A DNA stretch of 64,000 bases from Fen-1258 sp964441505. Its GTDB lineage: Bacteria; Bacteroidota; Ignavibacteria; Ignavibacteriales; Melioribacteraceae. Made by a program: the position numbers and the translations under genes. Positions within the stretch are counted from its first letter, which is position 1. The number at the start of each line of letters is the position of its first letter. The DNA is taken from contig CAYTUV010000015.1 of assembly GCA_964441505.1 (NCBI GenBank), positions 1 through 64,000 on the forward strand, read 5' to 3'. Positions 17,563-26,232 of the stretch are shown piece after piece. The notes beneath the pieces are model-generated. The model had not been told where the DNA came from, ran no database searches, and saw only the letters and a program-made list of their open reading frames with translations.

Positions 17563-18399
17563 ATGATCGATCGGCTTAAAAAACTTGCGGCAGAAAAAGC
17601 GGTGGAAGAAATTTCATCGGGTATGATTGTGGGACTTGGCTCGGGAAGTACAGTTCAATTCGCACTTGAAAAAATTTCTGAAAAAATTAAAAGCGGTGAG
17701 TTGAAAAATATCCGATGTGTCCCAAGCTCAAACCATACTGAGGCAGAGGCTAATCGTTTGGGAATACCGATTACTACGTTTGAAGAATTGTTTATTTCGG
17801 AAAACGTGAAAAGTGAAACGGCAGACGAGAGAAAAGAAATAGAACAGCAGAAAATTATTGGGGATGAAAACGCATTACAGGTCTTACATCTTCCGTCTCG
17901 CGTCTCGCGTTTCACGCCTATCGATCTTACAATTGATGGTGCTGATGAAGTGTCCATATGCCATCCTGAGCTTGCCGAAGGAGACCATGTTATTAATCTC
18001 ATCAAGGGCGGGGGCGGGGCTCTGCTGAGGGAAAAAGTTCTGGCTCAGGCAAGTAAAAAAAATATAATTATAGTTGACGAATCTAAATTATCAAAACATC
18101 TTGGAACGAATTGGCATGTACCTATAGAAGTAATTCAATTTGCGGCTAGTGTTGAACAAAAATATTTAGAATCGCTCGGCGCAAAAGTAGCGAGAAGAAA
18201 AAATGCTGATGGAACAGATTATCTAACAGACGAAAATAATTTTATCCTGGAAGCTCACTTCGGCGAAATAAAAAATCCGGAAGGACTTTCTTCATTATTA
18301 AATGACCGGGCAGGAATAGTGGAAAACGGGCTGTTCATTAGACTTGCTACTAAAATAATCTGCGCAAAGAATGATGGTGTAATAAAAATTTTTGATTAA
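17563..18399 (+). CDS. rpiA: Ribose-5-phosphate isomerase A with two in-frame insertions
   Basis: RpiA interconverts ribose-5-phosphate and ribulose-5-phosphate in the pentose phosphate pathway. Conserved parts are GMIVGLGSGSTVQFALE near residue 20, IDGADEV at 124-130, NLIKGGGGALLREK at 145-158 and VPIEV. The protein has 278 residues against about 220 in the family. The surplus lies in two places: about residues 80-118 (including LHLPSRVSRF) and residues 131-144 (SICHPELAEGDHVI). The second is encoded by CATCCTGAGCTTGCCGAAGG, a well-known intergenic repeat word of Bacteroidota. The frame remains open and the catalytic residues remain, so the enzyme is probably functional. Confidence 0.92.
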   Translation: MIDRLKKLAAEKAVEEISSGMIVGLGSGSTVQFALEKISEKIKSGELKNIRCVPSSNHTEAEANRLGIPITTFEELFISENVKSETADERKEIEQQKIIGDENALQVLHLPSRVSRFTPIDLTIDGADEVSICHPELAEGDHVINLIKGGGGALLREKVLAQASKKNIIIVDESKLSKHLGTNWHVPIEVIQFAASVEQKYLESLGAKVARRKNADGTDYLTDENNFILEAHFGEIKNPEGLSSLLNDRAGIVENGLFIRLATKIICAKNDGVIKIFD

Positions 18400-18406
18400 G
18401 AATGAG

Positions 18407-18433
18407 GATGTCTCTCTTCGTTCGACATGACAA
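18407..18433 (+). repeat. 27-bp repeat, copy 1 of 3
   Basis: The word GATGTCTCTCTTCGTTCGAC followed by ATGACAA recurs at 18,841-18,867 and 19,007-19,033 with one mismatch. This copy lies directly after rpiA. Confidence 0.85.
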
Positions 18434-18540
18434 TTGTTTCTTGTCATTTCGAATCGGCATAGCCGGTGAGAAATCTTTTTTGTAGGAAAGTAGAGGCCTC
18501 CCAATGCGGCCGGCAGGCAGGGCGACTGAGAAATCATAAA
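18434..18540. repeat. Palindromic 'GTCATTTCGA / GAGAAATC' repeat
   Basis: TTGTCATTTCGAATCGGCAT and GCCGGTGAGAAATCTTTTTT form one arm; GGCGACTGAGAAATC ends the unit. It is a degenerate member of the same family as the 170-bp repeats and overlaps the upstream leader of the GIY-YIG gene. Confidence 0.7.
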
Positions 18541-18543
18541 AAG

Positions 18544-18840
18544 ATGGAAAATTATCACTACTTTATTTACCTTCTCACAAACTGGAACAACAAAGTTATT
18601 TATGTTGGAATGACAAACGACTTAGTCCGTAGATTATATGAACATAAAAATAAATTGATAGAGGGATTTACAAAAAAATATAACGTCCACAAACTAGTCT
18701 ATTTTGAAGATACAATTGATGTGCACACAGCAATTGCCAGAGAGAAGGAAATTAAAAAATGGAGAAGAGAGAAGAAAAATAAATTAGTTGAAAGTATAAA
18801 TCCACAATGGATGGATCTAAGTGAGGAAATGAATTTATAA
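18544..18840 (+). CDS. GIY-YIG nuclease-superfamily protein (UPF0213-like)
   Basis: The start at 18,544 is chosen because upstream codons are repeat DNA. The 98-residue product has YFIYLLTNWNN and VIYVGMTNDLVRRLYEHK, the GIY-YIG core with catalytic Tyr and Arg, and KEIKKWRREKKNKLVESINP, the conserved C-terminal helix of the single-domain family. Such small proteins are common in Bacteroidota; some cut DNA, but most have no known role. The gene sits exactly between two copies of the 27-bp repeat, so it may have moved with them. Confidence 0.88.
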   Translation: MENYHYFIYLLTNWNNKVIYVGMTNDLVRRLYEHKNKLIEGFTKKYNVHKLVYFEDTIDVHTAIAREKEIKKWRREKKNKLVESINPQWMDLSEEMNL

Positions 18841-18867
18841 GATGTCTCTCTTTGTTCGACATGACAA
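18841..18867 (+). repeat. 27-bp repeat, copy 2 of 3
   Basis: This is the same word as at 18,407, starting at the base after the GIY-YIG stop codon. Confidence 0.85.
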
Positions 18868-19006
18868 TCGTTTCATACAAACTCATTTGCAGAATGAAAG
18901 ATGATGAAATCTAAATGAAATATTTTTCTATATAAAGCGGGCTCAACTTTAAAATAGATATTTGTCTTTTCGACTCGGCGTAAGCTGAGGAGAAATCTTA
19001 AAGAAA

Positions 19007-19033
19007 GATGTCTCTCTTTGTTCGACATGACAA
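19007..19033 (+). repeat. 27-bp repeat, copy 3 of 3
   Basis: It is identical to copy 2 and is preceded by a degenerate GTCTTTTCGA...GAGAAATCTTAAAGAAA unit of the palindromic family. Confidence 0.85.
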
Positions 19034-19780
19034 CTATCTTATACACACTCAATCTACTCAATGAATAATGGGGAGATCAGAGTTCAGAATTCAGAAATTA
19101 GAAATCAGTCATAAGAAATCAGAAGTAAGAATTTATTGCATCCCAATCAGCTGGCACAATCTCAATATAAAGTTTCTTATTTCTTATTCCTTACTCCTTA
19201 CTTCTTGATTCTTATTTTCCCCTTTCACGTCTCACGTTCTTGGCATTGCAATTGAGTGTATTAGTCGTCTTAAATATTTTGTTAAACAGGAACAGGCAAG
19301 AGTAGGTATTTAAAACGCTTAATCCTGCCTTAAATGCAGAAAACACTTTTGGAAATTATCTGGAGTTAATAGTCTAGTGCGAATAATTCTACAGTGCTGC
19401 GAATATTTTACGTATGGAACAGCTATAAGCGTTTGGCAGCCAGCCACTGGTCATCGGTTATTAGTTGTCAGTGATCGGTTGAATATAACAACTGACAACC
19501 AAACACCGATAACTTATTTCTTTTTGTTTTAAAGTTGACATGAATATTATGAATAACTATTTTAAATACAGAAGTATGGTAAATTTCCAAACACACACGG
19601 AAATTTGCTCTTTTTTCAACAAAATTTTTTTGTTTGAAGAGTTGACTATTTGTAATCGGTTTTTTAACTTAAAGTAACATTTAACAACATTTCACATAAC
19701 TATAGAAAAATATTGAACTTAACTTTTAAAAATCACAATTCAATTTCTAATTCTATCACATCAACTATTTTAAATAACAA
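19034..19780. other. Repeat-rich intergenic region upstream of the secreted-protein cluster
   Basis: I see no gene here. The left part is low-complexity DNA made of repeated AATCAGAAGTAAGAA-like words and their complement (TTCTTATTCCTTACTCC), plus TTTCACGTCTCACGTTC, a word related to the first rpiA insertion. At 19,450-19,512 an imperfect inverted repeat (CGGTTATTAGTTGTCAG / CTGACAACCAAACACCGATA) occurs. The right 250 bp are AT-rich and probably hold the promoter of the large gene. Confidence 0.6.
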
Positions 19781-19791
19781 GGAGGAACTAC

Positions 19792-19815
19792 ATGCAAACA
19801 CGCCTACCGACTTAA
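19792..19815 (+). CDS. Possible 7-codon leader peptide
   Basis: An ATG with an excellent Shine-Dalgarno (AAGGAGGAACTAC) opens a seven-codon frame (MQTRLPT, stop). Twelve bases further on lies a run of ten T residues. The next gene starts 87 bases downstream with its own Shine-Dalgarno. It may be a leader peptide that controls the 2080-residue gene, or the remains of a decayed gene start. Confidence 0.35.
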   Translation: MQTRLPT

Positions 19816-19902
19816 TGGAGGGCAGCACTATTTTTTTTTTGTGTGTGTAAGTATTACTTATTTATTAATCATTAATCTTTTTCAACCAATAGGGAGAAAA
19901 AA

Positions 19903-22900
19903 ATGAATTTGAAGAAACTCTTTTTGATGCTTACGTTCTTTGTTCTTCTTGGAACAACGGCGTTTGCACAAACGTATGTTAGTAATACTAACGGTAACGA
20001 TATCGTTGGTACAGGAACTGCGTTAGCTCCGTACAAAACCATAGCCGTAGGTATTACGAATACATCTGCGGGCGGAACTGTAATGATTGATGCGGATACA
20101 TACAATGAGGCAAACGTGAGTATAACCAAATCACTTACTCTTGTATCTCGCACGTTCAATGCCTTGAATACCGTTACAATTACAAACGGTGTTACTATTA
20201 ACGGCGCTGCAATTACCGTTAATCTTGGTACAACTGCTTCAGGCAGTGTTCAGTTTAATCTTGGTTCAACAAACACTGCTTTAGTTTTAACAGCAGGTGC
20301 GTTAAATATCACGCAAGCAAATGTAACTATCGCATCTGGCGGTAGAATTACAAGATCTGGCGGAACAATTAATGAAGGACCAACCACTACAAACGTTAAT
20401 GTATTTTATTCAGGCGCAACTTCATTGGTTGCCGGACCGGAATTACCTGCAAGTTTAGGTACCGGTTCATTAAACGTTAACATGGGTGCAGCTGCCACAG
20501 CTGTTACCGTTGGTGGAAATTTAGCTTTATCCTCCGGACAAATTGTTGTTGTTCAGGGTTCACCTTCGTTTAATGGTACTGTTTCTTTCACTTCTGACGG
20601 TCCAAATGCCACAGGCGTAGATAATCAGGGTGCTGGAACTGTAACTTTTGCTAACGCCATCACTGGTGCAAGAGCAACCGCTGGTGCAGCACAGACTACA
20701 GTTCTTACAAATGCTGCAGGCGTTCTTACTCTTACCGGCGGTGTTACAGGAACAAGCACATTTACATTCGGTTTATTGAATGGTGCTGGTACAATTAATG
20801 TTGGTCCTGGTACATACGCAGGCACAGTTAACAATAATACAGCCGCAGGCACACTTAATTTATTAAGTGCGGTTACATTTTCTAACAACACAGTAAGCAA
20901 CGGTAATGCTACTGCCGTAATCAAATTAAACGGCTTTCAGCTTACATTATCGGGTGCTGGCGTTACTTTAACAAACACAGGTAATTTGATCTCCGCAACA
21001 GCCACCACAGTTGGCAGCGGTATGCTGAACATTACAGGTATTGTTACCACGACAGGTACCGGCGAATTACCGAACGTTACAGTCGGTTCCGGCGGAAAGC
21101 TAACCTTAGGCGCAGCTACTTCAGTTTATGGCGACTTTACATTAAATTCCGCTGTTGCCGGTGCTTTAACTGACGGTGGATTTGCTCTGTCAATATTAGG
21201 TACTTCATTTAACAGAACCAATAACACCCCTGGTAACTATACTGCAACTGGTACACTTACATTTGCCAGTGCAACAGCTCAGCAATTAAACCCGGGCGGT
21301 TCTTTGGTTCTAAATAATCTTACAATTAATAAAGGCTCTGCTGCGGTTTTAACTTTAACTGCTTCAGTAGAAGCTGCTGGCAACTTTACAATTACAGCAG
21401 GAAGCTTGGATCTTGGTAATTTTAACCTAAATCTTAGCGGTGCCAGTGTATTTACCAATGGCGGCAGTGCTTATTCAACAACAGGGGTTGGATATGTTGT
21501 TTTCATGGGTGCCAGCGGATCCGTAACGGGCGCCGGTACTTTTGGAAATATTTTAGTGAATTTATCAAATGCTGCTAATACAGTTGCAACTGGTTCAAGC
21601 ATCAATTTCTCTGGTACTCTCTATATTAATCAGGGACAATTTCATGTTGCGAACGGCCATACAGTAACTTTCAATAATACTTTAGTGGCTAATCCTACAA
21701 TTAAAATTAATACAACAGCTGCTAATACAGCCGGTCTAACTAAAGTTACTGCCGGTGGTACAGGCGCATTAACATTCTCAGCCAATGTTAATTTAGAGTA
21801 TGTTGGAAATGCCGCATACAATGTTAATACATTGGCATTAGGTGCCAATAGCGCTGGTCAAGAATGGGTTCAACAACCACTTAAGTTGAATAATGTTACT
21901 GTTAGTAATGCGGCAGTACTTACCGGTTTTGCAGGAGCTTCAACTATTGCCGGTACTTTATCAGTCGCTGCTTCTACTACATTAGCACAGGGTGCTTTTG
22001 TATATACTTTATCAGGCGATTCGAAAACTCATTCAATCATTGGATCAGTAACAGGCGGTACATTAACAGTTACAGGTACAGGTTCTGCCGTTAATGGTGT
22101 CAGCGGAACTACGGCTGCTCAGACAGCGACTGTTAATAACCTATTCTTTGAGCCGATTGCTAATGGAGCTTCTTTCTCTTCAACAAATCTAAAAGTAATC
22201 AGCGGTAATTTGACACTTCAAGGTGTAAGCACATTTACAAGTGCCACCGCTACTGTTGCGATGAACACAACAGTGGGTACATTAACAGGAAACTTAACTG
22301 TAGGTAATGCTACATTAGGACCTGTTGCTTCTGTTACAATTAATGGTTCCACTACTTCAGTTCTTACAGGTAACGTAGTCTTAACGAATGGAACACTTAC
22401 TCTTACAAGAGGCGGAAACAGCACAGTTATTGGCGGTGCGGTAACATTAACTGCCGGTACATTTAATATGGGCTCAAACCTGAGCGCCACCGGTGCTACA
22501 ACACACGTAGCTGCCAACATTAACGCTGGCGGATTTAAATATACCCAGTTAGGCAGCGGTGCTTCACCTGACTATAATAGAACGGGTGCTGGTACTTTCA
22601 CAAATGGTACTTTAGCCTTAGTTTCAACTGCTGCAGCTATAGATTTAACTCCAGGTGCTACTTTCACAGTACCTAACATGGAAGTTACAGGAACTGCTAA
22701 TGGTGTTACTTTAAATGCATCAATGACAGTTTCCGGTAATTTAACAATTGATAATGCCGGTACATTAACTCAGGGCGCAGGCACATTGAGTGTAGGCGGA
22801 AATACAACGATTGGCGCTACTGCTGGTGCAGCCGGAGCATTTACAGGTGCAATTGAATTCACTGGTGCAAGTGCTACTATTACACTTTATCAAGCTTATA

Positions 22901-25900
22901 CTTTCCCAACGATGACAGTAAATTCTGCTGGTACAGTTACTGTAGCCTCAAATAATACTACAGCACGTACATTATCGACTTCAACGGCTTTCACAAATAC
23001 AGCCGGTACATTGGCGATGGGTATTAATCATCTCACAATCGGTGCTGGCACATTCACATTTACAGCCGGCGCTATCACTCAAGGTACTGGTATTCTTACT
23101 TTTAACACAGCTGGTGCTATTACACTTCCGGCCAGCGGTTTTTCTATTGATAATCTGACAGTTAGCACTGCTTTTACGGCAGGCACAAGTGCTTTTACAG
23201 TTGTTAAAGCATTAATTGTGAGCGGTACTGTTACAACATCTGCCACAGGTAAATTGACACTTGGTGATGGCTGCTTGGTAACAAGAACAGCAAACGCTGC
23301 TACATTAAGTCAAATTCCAACATTTGGTGCAAATACAGATCTGAAATATCAGACTTATACAGGCGCTGCTGATATCGTGGCTGCAAAAGAATTGCCTGCA
23401 ACAGTCAGAAATTTAACTGTTGTAAGCAGTGATGCTACCGCAACAAACGTAGATGGTTTTGAAGTTATACTAAATGCAAACGTAACTGTAACCGGAACTT
23501 TAAGCCTTGCAGATTTATTGGATGCTACTACTAACACTAAGGTAGTAACGATGGCAGATGGTTCTACATTAGAGTTAAAAGTTAATGGAAACGTTGCTTT
23601 AGATCAAAACTTAACAAAAGCAGGTGCAATGAATTTAGTCTATAACGGCGCAACTGCTACCACAGTACGTGAACTTGGTGCTGTTACTTCAGGTGCTTAC
23701 GCAGCATATGCCGGAGCTGTTACTGTTAAGTCACTTGTTGCATTAACAGGCGGCACTTTGGTTGCTAATGGAGCTTTCACTTTTGACGGCGGCAATTTCG
23801 ACCTTAATGGTTTAGCTTTAGGAATTGGCGGAAGCGTTACAACTACTTCAAATGGTGGAGTTTTTGTAAATGGCGGTGCTGCAAAGGCTCTAAGTCTTGT
23901 AGGTGCAACAAACACCACATTCGGATTAGGCGCTACATGGTCTCTTCCAGCTGCAATAGTTCTTACGTTAAATAAAACAAATGCTACAAACACCGTTACA
24001 TTAACTGGTGGAGATTTAGACTTTGCTACCAACTCCGCTACACTTGGTTTTGCTAATGGTGTTTTAGTAACAGGTACAAATAATGTAATATTAAAACATA
24101 CAAATGCAGGCGGTCAGCCTTCTCAAGGATTTACAAGAGCAGGTGTAACAGGAACAAATGTTTCTCATGTTAACGGTAATGTTAAAAAATTATTGACAAT
24201 TGTCGGTAATGCTAACGCTGCAGTTGATCTTACGAGAGTTGAATTCCCGGTTGGTAATACAACAAATTACAGACCTATGGCATTCCAGTTCAATACACTT
24301 CCTACATCGAATGTTAATTTAACGGTAAGCGAAAATGAAGGCTCACCACTTGGTACAAACGGATTCCCATTAACTTCAGGCAGCTTAACGATCACAAATT
24401 ATCCTAATTTCTCTTGGTTAGTAAAATCAGATGTAACTCTTCAGCCTCAGGTAAAATATGATATCGAAGCAATTGCCGCTGGTTATACAGATTACCAAAC
24501 AGACGGTATTCAGAATATCAGATTCATCAGAAGATTCGACGGAAACGTTGCTAACCCATGGATAGTCCAGGGCGGATCTGGTTATGACAATTCAACTAGT
24601 GGAACAAACCCTGTAGTAATTGTAAGAGGCGCCGAAGGCGCAATCTCCACACAGGGTGCTTTATTTACATATAGTCAATTAAACAAAGCTCCAGTTGTTT
24701 CTGCACCGGCAGATGTTACAGTAGCAGAAAATGCTGCAGCTACAGTTACATGGACAAAATCTGATCCAGATATCGGTCAGACACCAACATTTACAGGTGT
24801 AGCATGGACAGCCACAGCTCCTGCAGTTGTTCCAACAAACGCCACATTCAATGCAACAACTGGCGTACTGACATGGACACCAACCTATTCACAAGCAGGT
24901 GTTTATACAGTTACAGTTACCGCAACAGATGGTGTCTTGACAACAACTGATGTTGTCACAATTACAGTTACAGACGTACCAAGACCTCCAGTATTCTCAG
25001 CTGCTTCTGGTACAACAAATCCGGCAACAGTAACGGCAAGCAACGGCGTAGCTTCGGCAATGACGTTCCTGGCAACAGATGCAGATGGTGATGTAGTTAC
25101 ATATTCATATACTGTACTTCCCGCGGTAAGTGCAAACTCTGTAGTATTCTCAACAACAACTGGTGCATTGACATTCACACCAGTATATGCAGACGTTGCA
25201 AATTCTCCATTTACATTCACAGTAACGGCATCAAGTGGAACTCCAGTAGCTACCGCAACAATGACAACAGTAGTTACAGTAGGACGCTCTGCAGTTAAGG
25301 GCGATGTAAATTTATCCAGCGGTACAATAACATCAGCAGATGCTCTTCTTGTGTTAAATTATGTTGTTAATCCAACAGTATATCCATTAACAGCTGAACA
25401 ACAATGGGCAGCAGATGTAAATAATGACGGTGTTGTTGGTGCTTACGATGCAGCTTCAATATTAGTTAAAGCTGGCGGCGGCGCTTTCTTACCTAAGCAA
25501 GTTGCAGCATCCGGAACAGTTGAATTCGGTAGTTTCACAAGTGAAAAAGGTGTCTTTACATTACCTATCAATGTAGAAAATACTGCTGGTGTAAAATCAT
25601 TTTACTCTGAAATTCAATTAGGCAACTCAGTTGAATTCACAGGTATGAACAGCAGATTACCTGAAGGTTGGGTTATGGCTTCTCACTTCGAAAATGGTCT
25701 ATTGAAAATAGCTATGGCTGGTACTACTCCATTAACCACCGGTTCGGTAGCTTTTGTAAATCTATCATTAAATGATAAAGAAGCTTCAGTAAATATTCAG
25801 GGCAGTACAATCCTGAATGACCAAATTGCAGGTGCATTGAATGCAGTTAAGATCAGAGAAATTCCTAGCGAGTTCTCTTTAAGTCAGAACTATCCAAACC

Positions 25901-26145
25901 CATTCAACCCTATTACAAGCATTAAATACGCTATATCAGAAAATGCTAGAGTTAACCTGGTTGTTTATAACATTCTTGGTCAGGCAGTAAAAACATTAGT
26001 AAATGCTGAACAGGAATCAGGTTACTATACAGTTAGATGGGATGGAACAAATGATTTCGGTGGAAAAGTATCTTCAGGTATCTATATTTATAGAATATCT
26101 GCAGGTAAATTTACATCTACCGTAAAGATGAACTTGTTAAAGTAA
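19903..26145 (+). CDS. Giant secreted repeat protein with dockerin and T9SS sorting tail (2080 aa)
   Basis: A signal peptide (MNLKKLFLMLTFFVLLGTTAFAQ) is followed by about 1,550 residues of Gly/Thr/Ala/Asn-rich beta-helix-like repeats (LNITQANVTI, GNLTLQGVSTF and similar). A cadherin/Ig-like pair follows at about 1594-1795 (VAENAAATVTW, DADGDVVTYSY). A type I dockerin is at about 1798-1865, with two Ca-binding loops (GDVNLSSGTITSADALL and ADVNNDGVVGAYDAA). A cohesin-like beta domain follows to about 1980. A T9SS tail with NYPNPFNPITSIKYA ends the protein. It is expected on the cell surface as an adhesin or scaffold. The start has a GGGAG ribosome site. Confidence 0.9.
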   Translation: MNLKKLFLMLTFFVLLGTTAFAQTYVSNTNGNDIVGTGTALAPYKTIAVGITNTSAGGTVMIDADTYNEANVSITKSLTLVSRTFNALNTVTITNGVTINGAAITVNLGTTASGSVQFNLGSTNTALVLTAGALNITQANVTIASGGRITRSGGTINEGPTTTNVNVFYSGATSLVAGPELPASLGTGSLNVNMGAAATAVTVGGNLALSSGQIVVVQGSPSFNGTVSFTSDGPNATGVDNQGAGTVTFANAITGARATAGAAQTTVLTNAAGVLTLTGGVTGTSTFTFGLLNGAGTINVGPGTYAGTVNNNTAAGTLNLLSAVTFSNNTVSNGNATAVIKLNGFQLTLSGAGVTLTNTGNLISATATTVGSGMLNITGIVTTTGTGELPNVTVGSGGKLTLGAATSVYGDFTLNSAVAGALTDGGFALSILGTSFNRTNNTPGNYTATGTLTFASATAQQLNPGGSLVLNNLTINKGSAAVLTLTASVEAAGNFTITAGSLDLGNFNLNLSGASVFTNGGSAYSTTGVGYVVFMGASGSVTGAGTFGNILVNLSNAANTVATGSSINFSGTLYINQGQFHVANGHTVTFNNTLVANPTIKINTTAANTAGLTKVTAGGTGALTFSANVNLEYVGNAAYNVNTLALGANSAGQEWVQQPLKLNNVTVSNAAVLTGFAGASTIAGTLSVAASTTLAQGAFVYTLSGDSKTHSIIGSVTGGTLTVTGTGSAVNGVSGTTAAQTATVNNLFFEPIANGASFSSTNLKVISGNLTLQGVSTFTSATATVAMNTTVGTLTGNLTVGNATLGPVASVTINGSTTSVLTGNVVLTNGTLTLTRGGNSTVIGGAVTLTAGTFNMGSNLSATGATTHVAANINAGGFKYTQLGSGASPDYNRTGAGTFTNGTLALVSTAAAIDLTPGATFTVPNMEVTGTANGVTLNASMTVSGNLTIDNAGTLTQGAGTLSVGGNTTIGATAGAAGAFTGAIEFTGASATITLYQAYTFPTMTVNSAGTVTVASNNTTARTLSTSTAFTNTAGTLAMGINHLTIGAGTFTFTAGAITQGTGILTFNTAGAITLPASGFSIDNLTVSTAFTAGTSAFTVVKALIVSGTVTTSATGKLTLGDGCLVTRTANAATLSQIPTFGANTDLKYQTYTGAADIVAAKELPATVRNLTVVSSDATATNVDGFEVILNANVTVTGTLSLADLLDATTNTKVVTMADGSTLELKVNGNVALDQNLTKAGAMNLVYNGATATTVRELGAVTSGAYAAYAGAVTVKSLVALTGGTLVANGAFTFDGGNFDLNGLALGIGGSVTTTSNGGVFVNGGAAKALSLVGATNTTFGLGATWSLPAAIVLTLNKTNATNTVTLTGGDLDFATNSATLGFANGVLVTGTNNVILKHTNAGGQPSQGFTRAGVTGTNVSHVNGNVKKLLTIVGNANAAVDLTRVEFPVGNTTNYRPMAFQFNTLPTSNVNLTVSENEGSPLGTNGFPLTSGSLTITNYPNFSWLVKSDVTLQPQVKYDIEAIAAGYTDYQTDGIQNIRFIRRFDGNVANPWIVQGGSGYDNSTSGTNPVVIVRGAEGAISTQGALFTYSQLNKAPVVSAPADVTVAENAAATVTWTKSDPDIGQTPTFTGVAWTATAPAVVPTNATFNATTGVLTWTPTYSQAGVYTVTVTATDGVLTTTDVVTITVTDVPRPPVFSAASGTTNPATVTASNGVASAMTFLATDADGDVVTYSYTVLPAVSANSVVFSTTTGALTFTPVYADVANSPFTFTVTASSGTPVATATMTTVVTVGRSAVKGDVNLSSGTITSADALLVLNYVVNPTVYPLTAEQQWAADVNNDGVVGAYDAASILVKAGGGAFLPKQVAASGTVEFGSFTSEKGVFTLPINVENTAGVKSFYSEIQLGNSVEFTGMNSRLPEGWVMASHFENGLLKIAMAGTTPLTTGSVAFVNLSLNDKEASVNIQGSTILNDQIAGALNAVKIREIPSEFSLSQNYPNPFNPITSIKYAISENARVNLVVYNILGQAVKTLVNAEQESGYYTVRWDGTNDFGGKVSSGIYIYRISAGKFTSTVKMNLLK

Positions 26146-26232
26146 TTGCGTTTAGAATATTAGGGCAGGCAGCAATGCCTGCCTTAAGTTCTGATGCTTG
26201 AAAAAACGAACAATAAAAAAACTGAGGTCATA

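Noticed and set aside
15421..19033. CRISPR array
   Set aside because: The repeats are palindromic, irregularly spaced and few; no regular repeat-spacer pattern exists anywhere in the window.
20625..24032. Several minus-strand frames across the giant secreted protein gene
   Set aside because: They are the complement of a Thr/Ala/Gly/Val-rich repetitive coding sequence, which tends to lack stops on the other strand.
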